Shown here in pieces: positions 10,081-18,285 of a DNA stretch of 41,398 bases. Every line of letters begins with the position of its first letter. Position 1 is the first letter of the stretch. The stretch spans positions 1 to 41,398 of the forward strand of contig CANQLG010000016.1 in NCBI GenBank assembly GCA_947624645.1, written 5' to 3'. This DNA comes from Candidatus Gastranaerophilales bacterium. GTDB taxonomy: Bacteria; Cyanobacteriota; Vampirovibrionia; Gastranaerophilales; Gastranaerophilaceae. The notes below the pieces were generated by a model. The model was given only the letters and a program-made list of their open reading frames with translations, was not told the origin of the DNA and did no database searches. The position numbers and the translations under genes are program-made.

Positions 10081-10656
10081 ATGTCCGATATATCAAATCT
10101 TGATAACTATTTAATATTTTTAAAATCAATAAGTGAAGATTTTGTTAAAATATTTGAATTTCAAAAAGAATATCTTCATTGTAAAAAAGGTTGTGCATTG
10201 TGTTGTAAACGAGGTGATTATCCTTTATCTCAAATAGAATTTGATTATTTAATGAAAGGTTATGAACTTGTTGATGAAAATACAAAAAATATAATAAAAA
10301 ACAATATAGAAAATATCAAAAATGGTGACAAAGATTCTTATATATGCCCGTTTTTAATAAATGATGTATGCAGCGTTTATGAATACAGACCCATAGTTTG
10401 CCGAACATTCGGAGTATTGACGGAGGATTCCAAAGGAAATCCGTCATTCCCTTTTTGTACCACTTTGGGACTGAATTTTTATCAAATATACGATAAAGAA
10501 AAAAAAGGATTATCTTCTAAATTGTATAAAGAAGGGAATTTTAAAAATTATCCCAAAATTTTTAGGCTGAGTAATAATGTAATAATGAATTTACCGCTTG
10601 CAAAAAAATTGAATATAAATTTTGGCGAAGCAAAAAAGATGGTTGATTTTTTTTAA
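10081..10656 (+). CDS. YkgJ-family cysteine-cluster protein
   Basis: A 191-residue soluble protein of the putative zinc- or iron-chelating YkgJ/UPF0153 family. Cys34, Cys38, Cys41 and Cys42 (HCKKGCALCC) pair with Cys89, Cys97, Cys107 and Cys126, including the typical EYRPIVCRTFG segment. The start is the ATG at 10081, preceded by AAAGG at 10069-10073 with a 7-base gap; an upstream in-frame TTG at 10063 inside larC is less likely. It is co-directional with larBC, which fits metal handling, but its own activity is unknown. Confidence 0.85.
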   Translation: MSDISNLDNYLIFLKSISEDFVKIFEFQKEYLHCKKGCALCCKRGDYPLSQIEFDYLMKGYELVDENTKNIIKNNIENIKNGDKDSYICPFLINDVCSVYEYRPIVCRTFGVLTEDSKGNPSFPFCTTLGLNFYQIYDKEKKGLSSKLYKEGNFKNYPKIFRLSNNVIMNLPLAKKLNINFGEAKKMVDFF

Positions 10657-10719
10657 AAATATTCGGAACTCATATTAAATTTTTGCGTCGAGTCTTTTAA
10701 TTAAGAGTGAGGATGTATT

Positions 10720-11661
10720 ATGAGTATTCAATATTTGGATGATTTCTGTTCCGAAGAAAATTATATTGGTACGGATGGAGAAAAAGAAGAAGATGATGAA
10801 ATATCAACATTCAATAATGTTGTATATAAAGATGATATTCTGCAAATGTATTTAAAGGATATCGGTAAAACAAAACTGCTTAAACGTGCGGAAGAAGAAG
10901 AGCTGGGGAAAATAATTCTGGAGGGGGATGAGCATAAAGCTTTAATAGCAAAAAAAAAGCTTATACAGGCTAATCTCAGACTTGTTGTCAGTATTGCAAA
11001 AAAATATACGGGACAGGGAGTTTTGTTTATGGATTTGGTACAGGAGGGCTCGTTAGGCTTGATAAAAGCGGCAAACAGGTTTGATTATTCCAAGGGATTT
11101 AAATTTTCGACTTATGCAACATGGTGGATACGCCAAACTATTGCCAGAGCTATTGCCAATAATTCAAAAGTAATAAGAGTACCTGTGCATATGATTGATA
11201 AAATACGGCTCGTTAAAAGAGCTGTTTATGAACTTAGCTATACATACGGACGAGAACCTACCGTTGAAGAAATTTCAAATAAAATTAAACTGCCTGTTAA
11301 ACAGATTAATATTGTTATGGATACCATTAAGCTTGAACCCGTAAGTCTGGATAGTCCCGTTGCGGATAACCTTTCTCTTGAAGATTATATCGCTGATGAT
11401 AACTATGCATCGCCTGAAAATAATACTTATAATGTTATGTTAAAAAAGTATATCGATATTGTTCTTAAAGAACTTAATCAAAAAGAGCGAAAAATTATTA
11501 CGGAAAGATTCGGTATAGACGGTTCTAAACCAAAAACTCTCGAGCAATTAGGCAAAGATATGGGATTTTCCAAAGAACGTATCAGACAAATTGAAGGTAT
11601 TGCGCTTCGTAAGCTTAAAGCGTGCGAGAGTATTAAACATTTAAAAGATTATTTGACTTAA
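10720..11661 (+). CDS. Sigma-70 factor of the RpoD/SigA type (group 1 or 2)
   Basis: A 313-residue RNA polymerase sigma factor. Region 1.2 ([17 protein letters not shown]), region 2 ([44 protein letters not shown]), region 3 and region 4.2 ([20 protein letters not shown]) are all intact, so it should recognise ordinary -35/-10 promoters. Region 1.1 is replaced by about 40 acidic residues. Cyanobacterial lineages carry several such group 2 factors; whether this is the primary one cannot be decided here. A GAGGATG site precedes the ATG. A degenerate kinase and an ABC ATPase follow on the same strand. Confidence 0.93.
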   Translation: MSIQYLDDFCSEENYIGTDGEKEEDDEISTFNNVVYKDDILQMYLKDIGKTKLLKRAEEEELGKIILEGDEHKALIAKKKLIQANLRLVVSIAKKYTGQGVLFMDLVQEGSLGLIKAANRFDYSKGFKFSTYATWWIRQTIARAIANNSKVIRVPVHMIDKIRLVKRAVYELSYTYGREPTVEEISNKIKLPVKQINIVMDTIKLEPVSLDSPVADNLSLEDYIADDNYASPENNTYNVMLKKYIDIVLKELNQKERKIITERFGIDGSKPKTLEQLGKDMGFSKERIRQIEGIALRKLKACESIKHLKDYLT

Positions 11662-11687
11662 TAAATCTGTTAATTTTCTCTTTAATA

Positions 11688-11696
11688 TGCTAAAAT
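11688..11696 (+). promoter_or_regulatory. Extended -10 promoter for the gene at 11742
   Basis: TGC-TAAAAT (TGn plus a -10 hexamer), about 45 bases before the ATG. The -35 region is weak, as expected for an extended -10 promoter. Confidence 0.45.
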
Positions 11697-11741
11697 ATTT
11701 TTCGTGGAATATAAAAAATTTTTATTATAAGGGAATTTTGC

Positions 11742-12896
11742 ATGGATTTATTTAGTTTTTTACTTGGGAAGCAGTATCAAATATTGACGTATTTGCCTGA
11801 AGCTGTCCTTGTTATTGATGAAACTGGTAAAATACATTATGCAAATAAACGTGCTTTTAAACTTTTTGAAACTTCAAAACTTCGCGGTAAGAATATTAAT
11901 GATTATTTTATCATTAATTCCGATAATATTATCAACAACAAAGATGAAGAAATTAAGCAAATTCTTAAAATTGTATCGGAAGAGCAAAATACCAAAATTA
12001 CTGATGTTAAAGTTAGTGATGTTTCTTCTAAAAAGAAAAAAAGATATATACTTACTATTATTGATAATACGCAGGATCACTCGCTTCTTGACCAGTTAAT
12101 AACAGAACGTCAGGAGCATAAAATTTTAAATCATACAAAAAATGCATTATTATCAAAGATGTCTAATTATTTATGTTCTCCGCTTTATTCCGTTGTTGGG
12201 TTTTCGCAGGCCATGCTCGAAGGCTTAAGCGGTGAAATTAACGAAAAACAAACCAAATATCTTGAAATTATAAACGGTAATTCCTCTGAATTATTGGTAT
12301 TCATTCAAAAATTAATAGAATTATCTCAGATAGAATCTGATATATATAAATTTGATTTTCAAAATTTTGATTTAAACTCTTTACTCAGCGTTCTGATAAA
12401 TGAAGTTAATGTTAAATTACAAAATAAAGATATAAAAATATCGGTAAATGCTTCCGATACAGTTAAGCAAAATTGTTATTCTGATAAAAATGTATTTAAA
12501 ATAATTCTTTTAAATATTATTGAAAATGCAATAAACCTTATGGAAACAGGTGCAATAAATATAGTTATAGATAACCCTATGCCCGAATTTATTCTTGCAA
12601 AAGGTTTTGAAGTTGATGAAAATATTAATGAAAAATCTTATTTAATGTTTGAGATTGCTTGTAAAGGATTGGATACTTCCATATATACAAGTTCCGATAT
12701 AATTGACCCTTATATACAGGTTGAAAAAAATTCTAAAAAATATTTATTGCAAAGTTTATTATTAGGCAGTACAAAAAAGCTTGTTAATAAATTAAAAGGC
12801 GAAATGTGGATTAATAATCAATATGCAAATCAAGTTTCGTTTATATTTATACTCCCGATAGAAAAAGCTTTATTAGAGGAAAAAAATTCTAAATAA
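11742..12896 (+). CDS. PAS-domain histidine-kinase-like protein with degenerate catalytic motifs
   Basis: 384 residues: a PAS domain (about 10-115, AVLVIDETGKIHYANKRA), a HisKA-like helical hairpin (about 130-200) and an HATPase-like domain (about 205-375). The H-box reads LSKMSNYLCSPLYSVVGFS, so the phospho-accepting His of the SHELRTPL motif is Asn142. The N-box keeps NIIENAIN (258-264), but the G1 box (DxGxG) is KGLDTS near 308-313 and the G2 glycines (GxGLGL) are LLQSLLL near 335-341. It is therefore unlikely to autophosphorylate and may act as a sensor or scaffold. AGGGA precedes the ATG; the stop overlaps the next start by one base (TAATG), indicating translational coupling. Confidence 0.85.
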   Translation: MDLFSFLLGKQYQILTYLPEAVLVIDETGKIHYANKRAFKLFETSKLRGKNINDYFIINSDNIINNKDEEIKQILKIVSEEQNTKITDVKVSDVSSKKKKRYILTIIDNTQDHSLLDQLITERQEHKILNHTKNALLSKMSNYLCSPLYSVVGFSQAMLEGLSGEINEKQTKYLEIINGNSSELLVFIQKLIELSQIESDIYKFDFQNFDLNSLLSVLINEVNVKLQNKDIKISVNASDTVKQNCYSDKNVFKIILLNIIENAINLMETGAINIVIDNPMPEFILAKGFEVDENINEKSYLMFEIACKGLDTSIYTSSDIIDPYIQVEKNSKKYLLQSLLLGSTKKLVNKLKGEMWINNQYANQVSFIFILPIEKALLEEKNSK

Positions 12897-13954
12897 TGGC
12901 AAAAGTAGAATTAAAAAATATTGTCAAAATATATGATAAAAAGAAAATTATAGATAATGTCAGTTTGACGATAGAAGATAAAGAATTTTTGGTTCTGGTA
13001 GGTTCATCAGGATGCGGCAAATCTACTATTTTAAGAATGATAGCAGGATTGGAAGATATTACTGAGGGTGAAATATATATTGATTCCAAATGTGTAAATA
13101 ATATCCATCCAAAAGAACGGGATATTGCATTTGTATTCCAAAATTATGCATTGTATCCGCATATGAGTGTATATGAAAATATTGCATTTCCTCTTAAAAT
13201 GCGAAAATTGAAAAAAAATGAAATAGATTTAAAAGTAAAAGAAGCTGCGGAAATACTTGATTTAACGGAGCTTTTGACAAGAAAACCAAAACAGTTATCA
13301 GGCGGACAAAGACAAAGAGTTGCATTGGGCAGAGCCATTGTAAGAAACCCCAAGGTATTTTTGATGGATGAGCCGTTATCAAACCTTGATGCTAAGTTAA
13401 GAGTGCAAATGAGAGCAGAAATAAAAAAACTGCATCAAAAGCTTCAAACAACATTTATATATGTTACTCATGATCAGACAGAAGCTTTAACTATGGGTGA
13501 CAGGATTGCTGTTATTGATAATGGAGTTATTCAGCAGACAGGAACCCCTGATGAGGTGTTTAACAATCCCGTTAATAAGTTTGTTGCGGGATTTTTGGGT
13601 TCTCCGTCGATGAATTTTATTGAAACGGAAATTAAAGATAATAAAATTGCAATTAACGGCAATTCTTTTGAACTTAATGAGGAGCAAAAAAGAAAACTTT
13701 CAAATAAAAATAATGTTATAATCGGTATCAGACCTGAAAATTTCAATTGTGAAAATGCTAATTTTGAAATACCCGTTAAAGTAGAGATTTCTGAAATGCT
13801 GGGCAGCTCAAAATTGGTTTATTTTAGAGCTAATAATACTTCTTGCTGTGCAAATTTAGATAATTCGTTTAAAACCACAGAACAAACTCTGCTTAAAATC
13901 AATACTGACAAGCTTATGTTCTTTGATGTCGAAAACGGCAAAAGAATATTATAA
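12896..13954 (+). CDS. CUT1-type sugar ABC transporter ATPase (MalK/UgpC/MsmX-like)
   Basis: A 352-residue ATP-hydrolysing subunit for carbohydrate or glycerol-phosphate import. Walker A GSSGCGKST at 36-44, Q-loop FQNYALYPHMSV, signature LSGGQRQRVALGRA, Walker B VFLMDEPLSNLD, H-loop THDQTEA, and the C-terminal regulatory OB-fold domain (IGIRPENF onward). No permease or binding-protein gene is near, so it is probably a shared ATPase serving transporters encoded elsewhere, as MsmX does. It is coupled to the pseudo-kinase by a one-base overlap; a functional link is inference. Confidence 0.92.
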   Translation: MAKVELKNIVKIYDKKKIIDNVSLTIEDKEFLVLVGSSGCGKSTILRMIAGLEDITEGEIYIDSKCVNNIHPKERDIAFVFQNYALYPHMSVYENIAFPLKMRKLKKNEIDLKVKEAAEILDLTELLTRKPKQLSGGQRQRVALGRAIVRNPKVFLMDEPLSNLDAKLRVQMRAEIKKLHQKLQTTFIYVTHDQTEALTMGDRIAVIDNGVIQQTGTPDEVFNNPVNKFVAGFLGSPSMNFIETEIKDNKIAINGNSFELNEEQKRKLSNKNNVIIGIRPENFNCENANFEIPVKVEISEMLGSSKLVYFRANNTSCCANLDNSFKTTEQTLLKINTDKLMFFDVENGKRIL

Positions 13955-14131
13955 TTATTCTTTTACGATAATGAGATTATTGGCTATTTTCATTTTACAA
14001 GTGGGTAAAACAACATTTTGAAGTCCGTTAGCAATGCTTATAACGCTTCCTGCTTCAAGTGTAACATCTTCACCGTTGTATGTAAAAGTATAATCGGTTT
14101 TTCTGTCAGAGCGGATAGTAATTTGGCTCAT
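13955..14131 (-). CDS. Small protein of 58 residues downstream of recR
   Basis: Begins MSQITIRSDRKTDYTFTYNG and ends KMKIANNLIIVKE, predicted as an all-beta fold by its alternating pattern. A strong AAGGAG site lies 7 to 8 bases before the ATG, 11 bp after the recR stop, which makes translation likely. It is the last gene of the minus-strand cluster; its stop abuts the stop of the convergent ABC ATPase. I do not recognise the family. Confidence 0.7.
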   Translation of the reverse strand: MSQITIRSDRKTDYTFTYNGEDVTLEAGSVISIANGLQNVVLPTCKMKIANNLIIVKE

Positions 14132-14142
14132 ATTAAATCTCC

Positions 14143-14742
14143 TTAATCAATTAGTCTTCTTCCTTCAATTGCTTTAGCCAATGTAATTTCATCTGCAAAT
14201 TCAAGATCAGAACCTATTGGCAGACCGAAAGCAATTCTTGTAAGTTTTATGTTAAACGGTTTTAAAAGTTTAGTGATATACATACTTGTAGCTTCACCCT
14301 CAACTGAGGGGCTTAGGGCAAGAATAACTTCTTTAACTTTTTCATCGGTTACTCTGGTTAAAAGTTCTTTTATTCTGATATCTTCAACCCCAATTCCGTC
14401 TAAAGGCGACAAAGTTCCTTGTAAAACATGGTATAGTCCGTTATATTCACGAGTCTTTTCTATTGCTATCAAATCTTTAGTTTCTGCAACAACGCAAATA
14501 ACAGATTTATCCCGTTTGTCATCGGTACATATTTCGCAAGGATTTGCTGCTGACATATTAAAACATATATCACAATAATGAATTTGTTCTTTTGCATCAA
14601 CAAGTATTTGAGCAAATCTTTGCACTTCTCCCGATGGCATTTTTAAAAGATGAAACGCCATTCTTTGAGCGGATTTTGGTCCTATCCCGGGAAATTTTTG
14701 GAAAAATTCTATTAATTGTGCTAAAGGTTTTGTATATTCCAT
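14143..14742 (-). CDS. recR: Recombination mediator RecR
   Basis: 199 residues, the usual length. RecR acts with RecO (and RecF) to load RecA on SSB-coated single-stranded DNA at gaps. Order: helix-hairpin-helix FQKFPGIGPKSAQRMAFHLL (15-34), Cys4 zinc site C57, C60, C69, C72, Toprim domain from about 80 (VICVVAETKDLIAIE, LSPLDGIG, ILALSPSVEGEAT) and the closing IGSDLEFADEITLAKAIEGRR. The start overlaps the ybaB stop by one base, the classic ybaB-recR pairing. Confidence 0.97.
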   Translation of the reverse strand: MEYTKPLAQLIEFFQKFPGIGPKSAQRMAFHLLKMPSGEVQRFAQILVDAKEQIHYCDICFNMSAANPCEICTDDKRDKSVICVVAETKDLIAIEKTREYNGLYHVLQGTLSPLDGIGVEDIRIKELLTRVTDEKVKEVILALSPSVEGEATSMYITKLLKPFNIKLTRIAFGLPIGSDLEFADEITLAKAIEGRRLID

Positions 14743-15077
14743 TAGAACAGTCCGGGAATATTTATGCCGGCAGGTACTATACCTTTCATTTTATCCTGCA
14801 TTTTTTTTGTAGCATCTTGTGTTGCTTGGTTCATTGCTGTTGTAATTAAATCTTCAAGCATTTCAACGGTTTCATCATCTATTGAGTCGGGATTTTCAGC
14901 ATTTATAGCTTGTTTTGTTAATTTTATTGATTTAAATTTACCATGCCCATCACAAGTAACCGTAACGGCTCCGTTTCCTGATTGTGCGGTAATTTCTGCC
15001 TGAGCTAAATCTTTTTGAGCATCTTGCAGTCTTTTTTGTACTTGCTGAGCTTGTTTCATCATATTTGCTAAATTCAT
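14742..15077 (-). CDS. ybaB: YbaB/EbfC nucleoid-associated protein
   Basis: 111 residues, DNA-binding dimer that covers the nucleoid in other bacteria. Features: N-terminal helix MNLANMMKQAQQVQKRLQ, the beta core GAVTVTCDGHGKFKSIKL and C-terminal helix DLITTAMNQATQDATKKMQ. GGAG precedes the ATG with an 8-base gap. The stop is overlapped by the recR start. Confidence 0.95.
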   Translation of the reverse strand: MNLANMMKQAQQVQKRLQDAQKDLAQAEITAQSGNGAVTVTCDGHGKFKSIKLTKQAINAENPDSIDDETVEMLEDLITTAMNQATQDATKKMQDKMKGIVPAGINIPGLF

Positions 15078-15151
15078 TGTTTAAACTCCATATCCATAAC
15101 CTGTTGCAATTATTATAAGACAAGCACTTTTTATTAGCAAGTATTATATTA

Positions 15152-15313
15152 TTATTCCATTAATTCGGATAAACGCATTTCTTTTTTTCGTTTTTGCTTT
15201 ACGGGTCTTTTGGTTTGTTCTTGTATACAATCAAATCCGCATAATCCGATGGGAGTTTTATCCGTTGTTTCAAGCATTAAAATCTCTTTTACAAAATTTA
15301 CTATTTCGTTCAT
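15152..15313 (-). CDS. Small protein of 53 residues upstream of ybaB
   Basis: Starts MNEIVNFVKEILMLETTD, contains PIGLCGFDC and ends in a basic stretch (KRPVKQKRKKEMRLSE). An AAAGGA site lies 5 bases from the ATG. It is 74 bp upstream of ybaB in the same direction and may be the first or second gene of that cluster. Family not recognised; the two Cys and basic tail suggest nucleic-acid contact, which is speculation. Confidence 0.6.
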   Translation of the reverse strand: MNEIVNFVKEILMLETTDKTPIGLCGFDCIQEQTKRPVKQKRKKEMRLSELME

Positions 15314-15336
15314 ATATTCCTTTGCCTCTCACAAAT

Positions 15337-15381
15337 TTATTTCTCATGATTTATAACTACTTTATACTTATTAAAGTTCAT
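15337..15381 (-). CDS. 14-residue ORF with a consensus Shine-Dalgarno
   Basis: Encodes MNFNKYKVVINHEK. A perfect GGAGG (complement of 15388-15392) lies exactly 6 bases before the ATG, the best ribosome site in this neighbourhood, and nothing on the plus strand uses it. It precedes the 53-residue ORF by 23 bases and may be a leader peptide. Seen: site and ORF. Inference: translation and role. Confidence 0.4.
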   Translation of the reverse strand: MNFNKYKVVINHEK

Positions 15382-15397
15382 TTTTAACCTCCAATTG

Positions 15398-15406
15398 TGC
15401 TATATT
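15398..15406 (+). promoter_or_regulatory. Extended -10 of a leaderless gene
   Basis: TGC-TATATT ends 7 bases before the ATG at 15414, so transcription should begin at about the start codon. No Shine-Dalgarno is available on this strand. Confidence 0.5.
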
Positions 15407-15413
15407 TTTGTTT

Positions 15414-16127
15414 ATGGAAGATTTTCTTGAACAAAATCATGAAAAAAATATGAATATGTTAAATCTTGCGTTTAAATATTGTACGGAAGATTATACTCAT
15501 AATGAGTTAATTGATGAGCTTTATCGTGATGATGATTTAAAAAAGCAGTTTTGTTTAATTGAATTAAAAAAAATAGATTCTCAAAATGAAGCAGATGTAA
15601 TTGTTTCTAATCTGACAGGTAAATCGGGACCTGTAAGAGAAGCTGCTTCTTTTAAAATTTTAGAGCTGATTCAAAACCCTGAATATAAACAGTTTTTTCA
15701 ATCAAATAATATTATTGATACTTTTGTAAAAGCTGTTGTTGACATTAATCCGTCGGTTTCTCGCAATATGGTTCAGGTAATTAAATTTGTTGATAATTTT
15801 GACTATCTTTATGAAAAAATAATTGAGCAGATTAATCATACTTTGACTAAAATGGACGAAATTAAGCAAAATCGCTCATATACGGCAAATAAAAATAATT
15901 TTAATTTGTATTGGAACCTTGAAGCATTAATAAATATTTCAAATAAAATAAATGCAGATGAAAAGCTTTTAAATATACTTAGAATAACTGCCAAGTCAAA
16001 TGATTATACAATTAGAGAAAAAACGGCAAAAACAGCTAATAAACTTTCTGACAGATTTTGTACTTTTAATGCAATATTAGAAATTCTGCAAGATGACACT
16101 AATATATACGTTAAAAAATATTTATAA
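15414..16127 (+). CDS. Predicted helical-repeat (HEAT-like) protein, function unknown
   Basis: 237 residues, no signal peptide or membrane segment, alternating amphipathic helices throughout (for example LTGKSGPVREAASFKILELI and NPSVSRNMVQVIKFVDNF), resembling HEAT/ARM solenoids. The ATG at 15414 is preferred over an in-frame TTG at 15408 because a -10 box ends 7 bases upstream. It sits between the ybaB-recR cluster (divergent) and an ABC exporter that has its own promoter. I cannot assign a role; a scaffold protein is plausible. Confidence 0.65.
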   Translation: MEDFLEQNHEKNMNMLNLAFKYCTEDYTHNELIDELYRDDDLKKQFCLIELKKIDSQNEADVIVSNLTGKSGPVREAASFKILELIQNPEYKQFFQSNNIIDTFVKAVVDINPSVSRNMVQVIKFVDNFDYLYEKIIEQINHTLTKMDEIKQNRSYTANKNNFNLYWNLEALINISNKINADEKLLNILRITAKSNDYTIREKTAKTANKLSDRFCTFNAILEILQDDTNIYVKKYL

Positions 16128-16138
16128 TTTTATGATTA

Positions 16139-16147
16139 TGTTATAAT
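16139..16147 (+). promoter_or_regulatory. Extended -10 promoter of the ABC exporter
   Basis: A perfect TGT-TATAAT, 23 bases before the ATG at 16171; the leader carries GAGGG at 16158-16162 with an 8-base gap. Confidence 0.65.
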
Positions 16148-16170
16148 TACTGTTAATGAGGGTTTAATTT

Positions 16171-17994
16171 ATGTTTTTATTGAAATTTATAAAATTTTTG
16201 AAATATTTTGGCAAAGGATACGAATTCAAATTATTAAATATGCTTTTTATGGCATTTATGTCAAGCTTATTGGAATTTCTAAGTATAGTACTTGTCTTTC
16301 CGTTTATATTGATTTTGGTAAACCCTTTTAGAGTGGTAAATAACCCAATAGCCAGGATTATTCAACAATACTTTCATATAGACGGAATAAGACCTATGAT
16401 ATTGTTTATCGGCGGATTAATAGCCGGAATTATCATTATTAAAAATATTTACAGTATTTTAATTATATATTGGCAAAATAAAACCATGAGTGAATGGGGA
16501 CTTGAAATAAAAGAAAAAATGCTTACGCTGTTTTTATATGCGCCCTATGAGGCTGATTTACAGCGCGGTGATAACAGAATTATTGACCAAATTACTAAAA
16601 ATGTTGATGAAGTCATAAAATATTTTGTATTTAAAGTTATTTCATTTATTTCTAATACATTTGTAATAATATGTATTTTTGCAATTCTTATATTTTTGCT
16701 GCCGTTATACACTTTATTGGCAATCTTATTCTTTTCTGTCGCAGGCAGTTTGCAAAACGGATTTTTTACAAGATGGAGTTTGAGTCTTGGGGTTAAAAAA
16801 CTTAACCTTACTAATGGTTCTTATAACTCTGTTATTAATAGTTTAAGCTGTATTAAAGATATTAAAATTAACGGATGCCAAAAGTTTTTTTATAATTTTT
16901 ATGATGATATTTCTAAAAAAATGATTCCTTTTGATGAAAAAATAAACCTTATTCCGTTGATTCCCCAATATGTCATAGAAATAATATTTATATTTACAAT
17001 GATAATATTATGCTTGGGAATATTGACCATGTACGGTGAAAATCCATCAAATGTATTGATATCATTTGGTATAATAGCTATCGCCATATACCGTGTTGTT
17101 CCTCAAATATATAAAAATCAAATATATTTAAATTATATAAATTTAACATCCGCAAAGGTGGACAGTTTATTTAAAATATGTGATACATACAGCTTATATA
17201 ATTTTTCAAAAGAAAAAGATACAAAAGAAAGAATGGAATTTAGCTCTAATTTATTGATAAAAGACATGAGTTATTCATATGACAAAAAAGAAACAATACT
17301 AAAGAATATCAATCTTGAAATAAAGAAAGGTGAATTTATAGGAATTGTAGGATTCTCCGGTGCGGGTAAAACTACACTTGTAGATTGCATATTGGGTTTA
17401 TTGGATTATCAGGGAGAAATTTACGTAGATGATGTTCGTTTAAATACGGATAATATGCAAAAATTTAGAAATATAATAGGTTATGTACCTCAAAAAACAT
17501 GTACAATGGAAGGTGATATATATACAAATGTTGCTTGGGGGGTTGAAAGAAAAGATATAGATAAAGAAAAAGTTGATGAAGCACTAAAAACAGCACAATT
17601 GTACGATCAATTGAAACAAACCGAAAACGGATTGGATATAGAATTAAAGTTAGACGGTTCGGGATTATCCGGAGGTCAAATGCAAAGGATAGGTATTGCA
17701 AGGGCATTGTATCGTGAACCTGAAATTATTGTGCTTGATGAGGCAACAGCTAATCTTGATGTTAAAATTGAAAATAAATTGACTGAGATTTTAAATAATT
17801 TAAAAGGTGAAAAAACTATTATTGCAATTGCTCACAGACTTTCTACTCTTGTTAACTGCGACAGAATAGCATATATCAAAGAAGGTAGTTTAATTGATGT
17901 GGGTACTTTCCATGAACTTTGCAATAAATACAAAGACTTTGAAGAAATAGTTAAGCTTTCAAGAATTAAATTGGATGAAGAAAATAATAACTAA
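16171..17994 (+). CDS. ABC exporter, fused permease and ATPase (PglK/MsbA-like)
   Basis: 607 residues: a six-helix transmembrane domain (about 20-330, opening LLNMLFMAFMSSLLEFLSIV) followed by an ATPase domain from about 350. Walker A GFSGAGKTT near 393-401, signature LSGGQMQR near 498-505, Walker B IIVLDEATANLD near 517-528, H-loop AIAHRLS. The N-terminal pattern (SLLEFLSIVLVFPFI) is closest in feel to PglK-type lipid-linked oligosaccharide flippases, so export of a glycolipid or polysaccharide precursor is likely; the substrate is inference. It works as a homodimer in this family. Its last four bases overlap the convergent rqcP stop. Confidence 0.88.
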   Translation: MFLLKFIKFLKYFGKGYEFKLLNMLFMAFMSSLLEFLSIVLVFPFILILVNPFRVVNNPIARIIQQYFHIDGIRPMILFIGGLIAGIIIIKNIYSILIIYWQNKTMSEWGLEIKEKMLTLFLYAPYEADLQRGDNRIIDQITKNVDEVIKYFVFKVISFISNTFVIICIFAILIFLLPLYTLLAILFFSVAGSLQNGFFTRWSLSLGVKKLNLTNGSYNSVINSLSCIKDIKINGCQKFFYNFYDDISKKMIPFDEKINLIPLIPQYVIEIIFIFTMIILCLGILTMYGENPSNVLISFGIIAIAIYRVVPQIYKNQIYLNYINLTSAKVDSLFKICDTYSLYNFSKEKDTKERMEFSSNLLIKDMSYSYDKKETILKNINLEIKKGEFIGIVGFSGAGKTTLVDCILGLLDYQGEIYVDDVRLNTDNMQKFRNIIGYVPQKTCTMEGDIYTNVAWGVERKDIDKEKVDEALKTAQLYDQLKQTENGLDIELKLDGSGLSGGQMQRIGIARALYREPEIIVLDEATANLDVKIENKLTEILNNLKGEKTIIAIAHRLSTLVNCDRIAYIKEGSLIDVGTFHELCNKYKDFEEIVKLSRIKLDEENNN

Positions 17995-18236
17995 CTTATA
18001 ATTTCATATAATTCAGGTGCTTGCTGTATAGAAACATTGCCGGAGGGAATCTTTATAATCTTAACTTTTACTTCACAATCCGCTTGGATAATAGAAATAA
18101 TATCTCCTTCCTTTAATTGTTTTGCGGGTTTGGCAAGAATGCCGTTAACATATACCCTGCCCTGCTCAGAAACTTTATTTGCAACTGTTCTTCGTTTTAT
18201 TAATCTTGATACTTTTAAAAATTTATCTAATCTCAT
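17991..18236 (-). CDS. rqcP: S4-domain RNA-binding protein RqcP (YabO/Hsp15-like)
   Basis: 81 residues, nearly all an S4 domain: MRLDKFLKVSRLIKRRTVAN, then GRVYVNGILAKPAKQLKEGD. The opening is almost the same as Bacillus YabO, which is RqcP, a factor that holds P-site tRNA on stalled 50S subunits so that RqcH can add C-terminal alanine tails. No RqcH is in the window. The ATG is preceded by TATAAT with a 6-base gap and no Shine-Dalgarno, so the mRNA looks leaderless. The 3' end overlaps the ABC exporter by 4 bp. Confidence 0.85.
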   Translation of the reverse strand: MRLDKFLKVSRLIKRRTVANKVSEQGRVYVNGILAKPAKQLKEGDIISIIQADCEVKVKIIKIPSGNVSIQQAPELYEIIS

Positions 18237-18242
18237 ATTAAA

Positions 18243-18248
18243 ATTATA
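18243..18248 (-). promoter_or_regulatory. -10 box of leaderless rqcP
   Basis: TATAAT on the minus strand, exactly 6 bases before the ATG. It sits directly beyond the terminator hairpin of the upstream gene. Confidence 0.5.
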
Positions 18249-18252
18249 TAAT

Positions 18253-18282
18253 AAAAAGCCCCGTTAAATACGGGGCTTTTTT
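18253..18282 (-). terminator. Rho-independent terminator of the prepilin/S74 gene
   Basis: AAAAAGCCCCGT, loop TAAAT, ACGGGGCTTTTTT. It is nearly symmetric and could work both ways, but it lies immediately after the minus-strand gene at 18286 and gives that transcript a five-U tail. Confidence 0.92.
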
Positions 18283-18285
18283 ATT

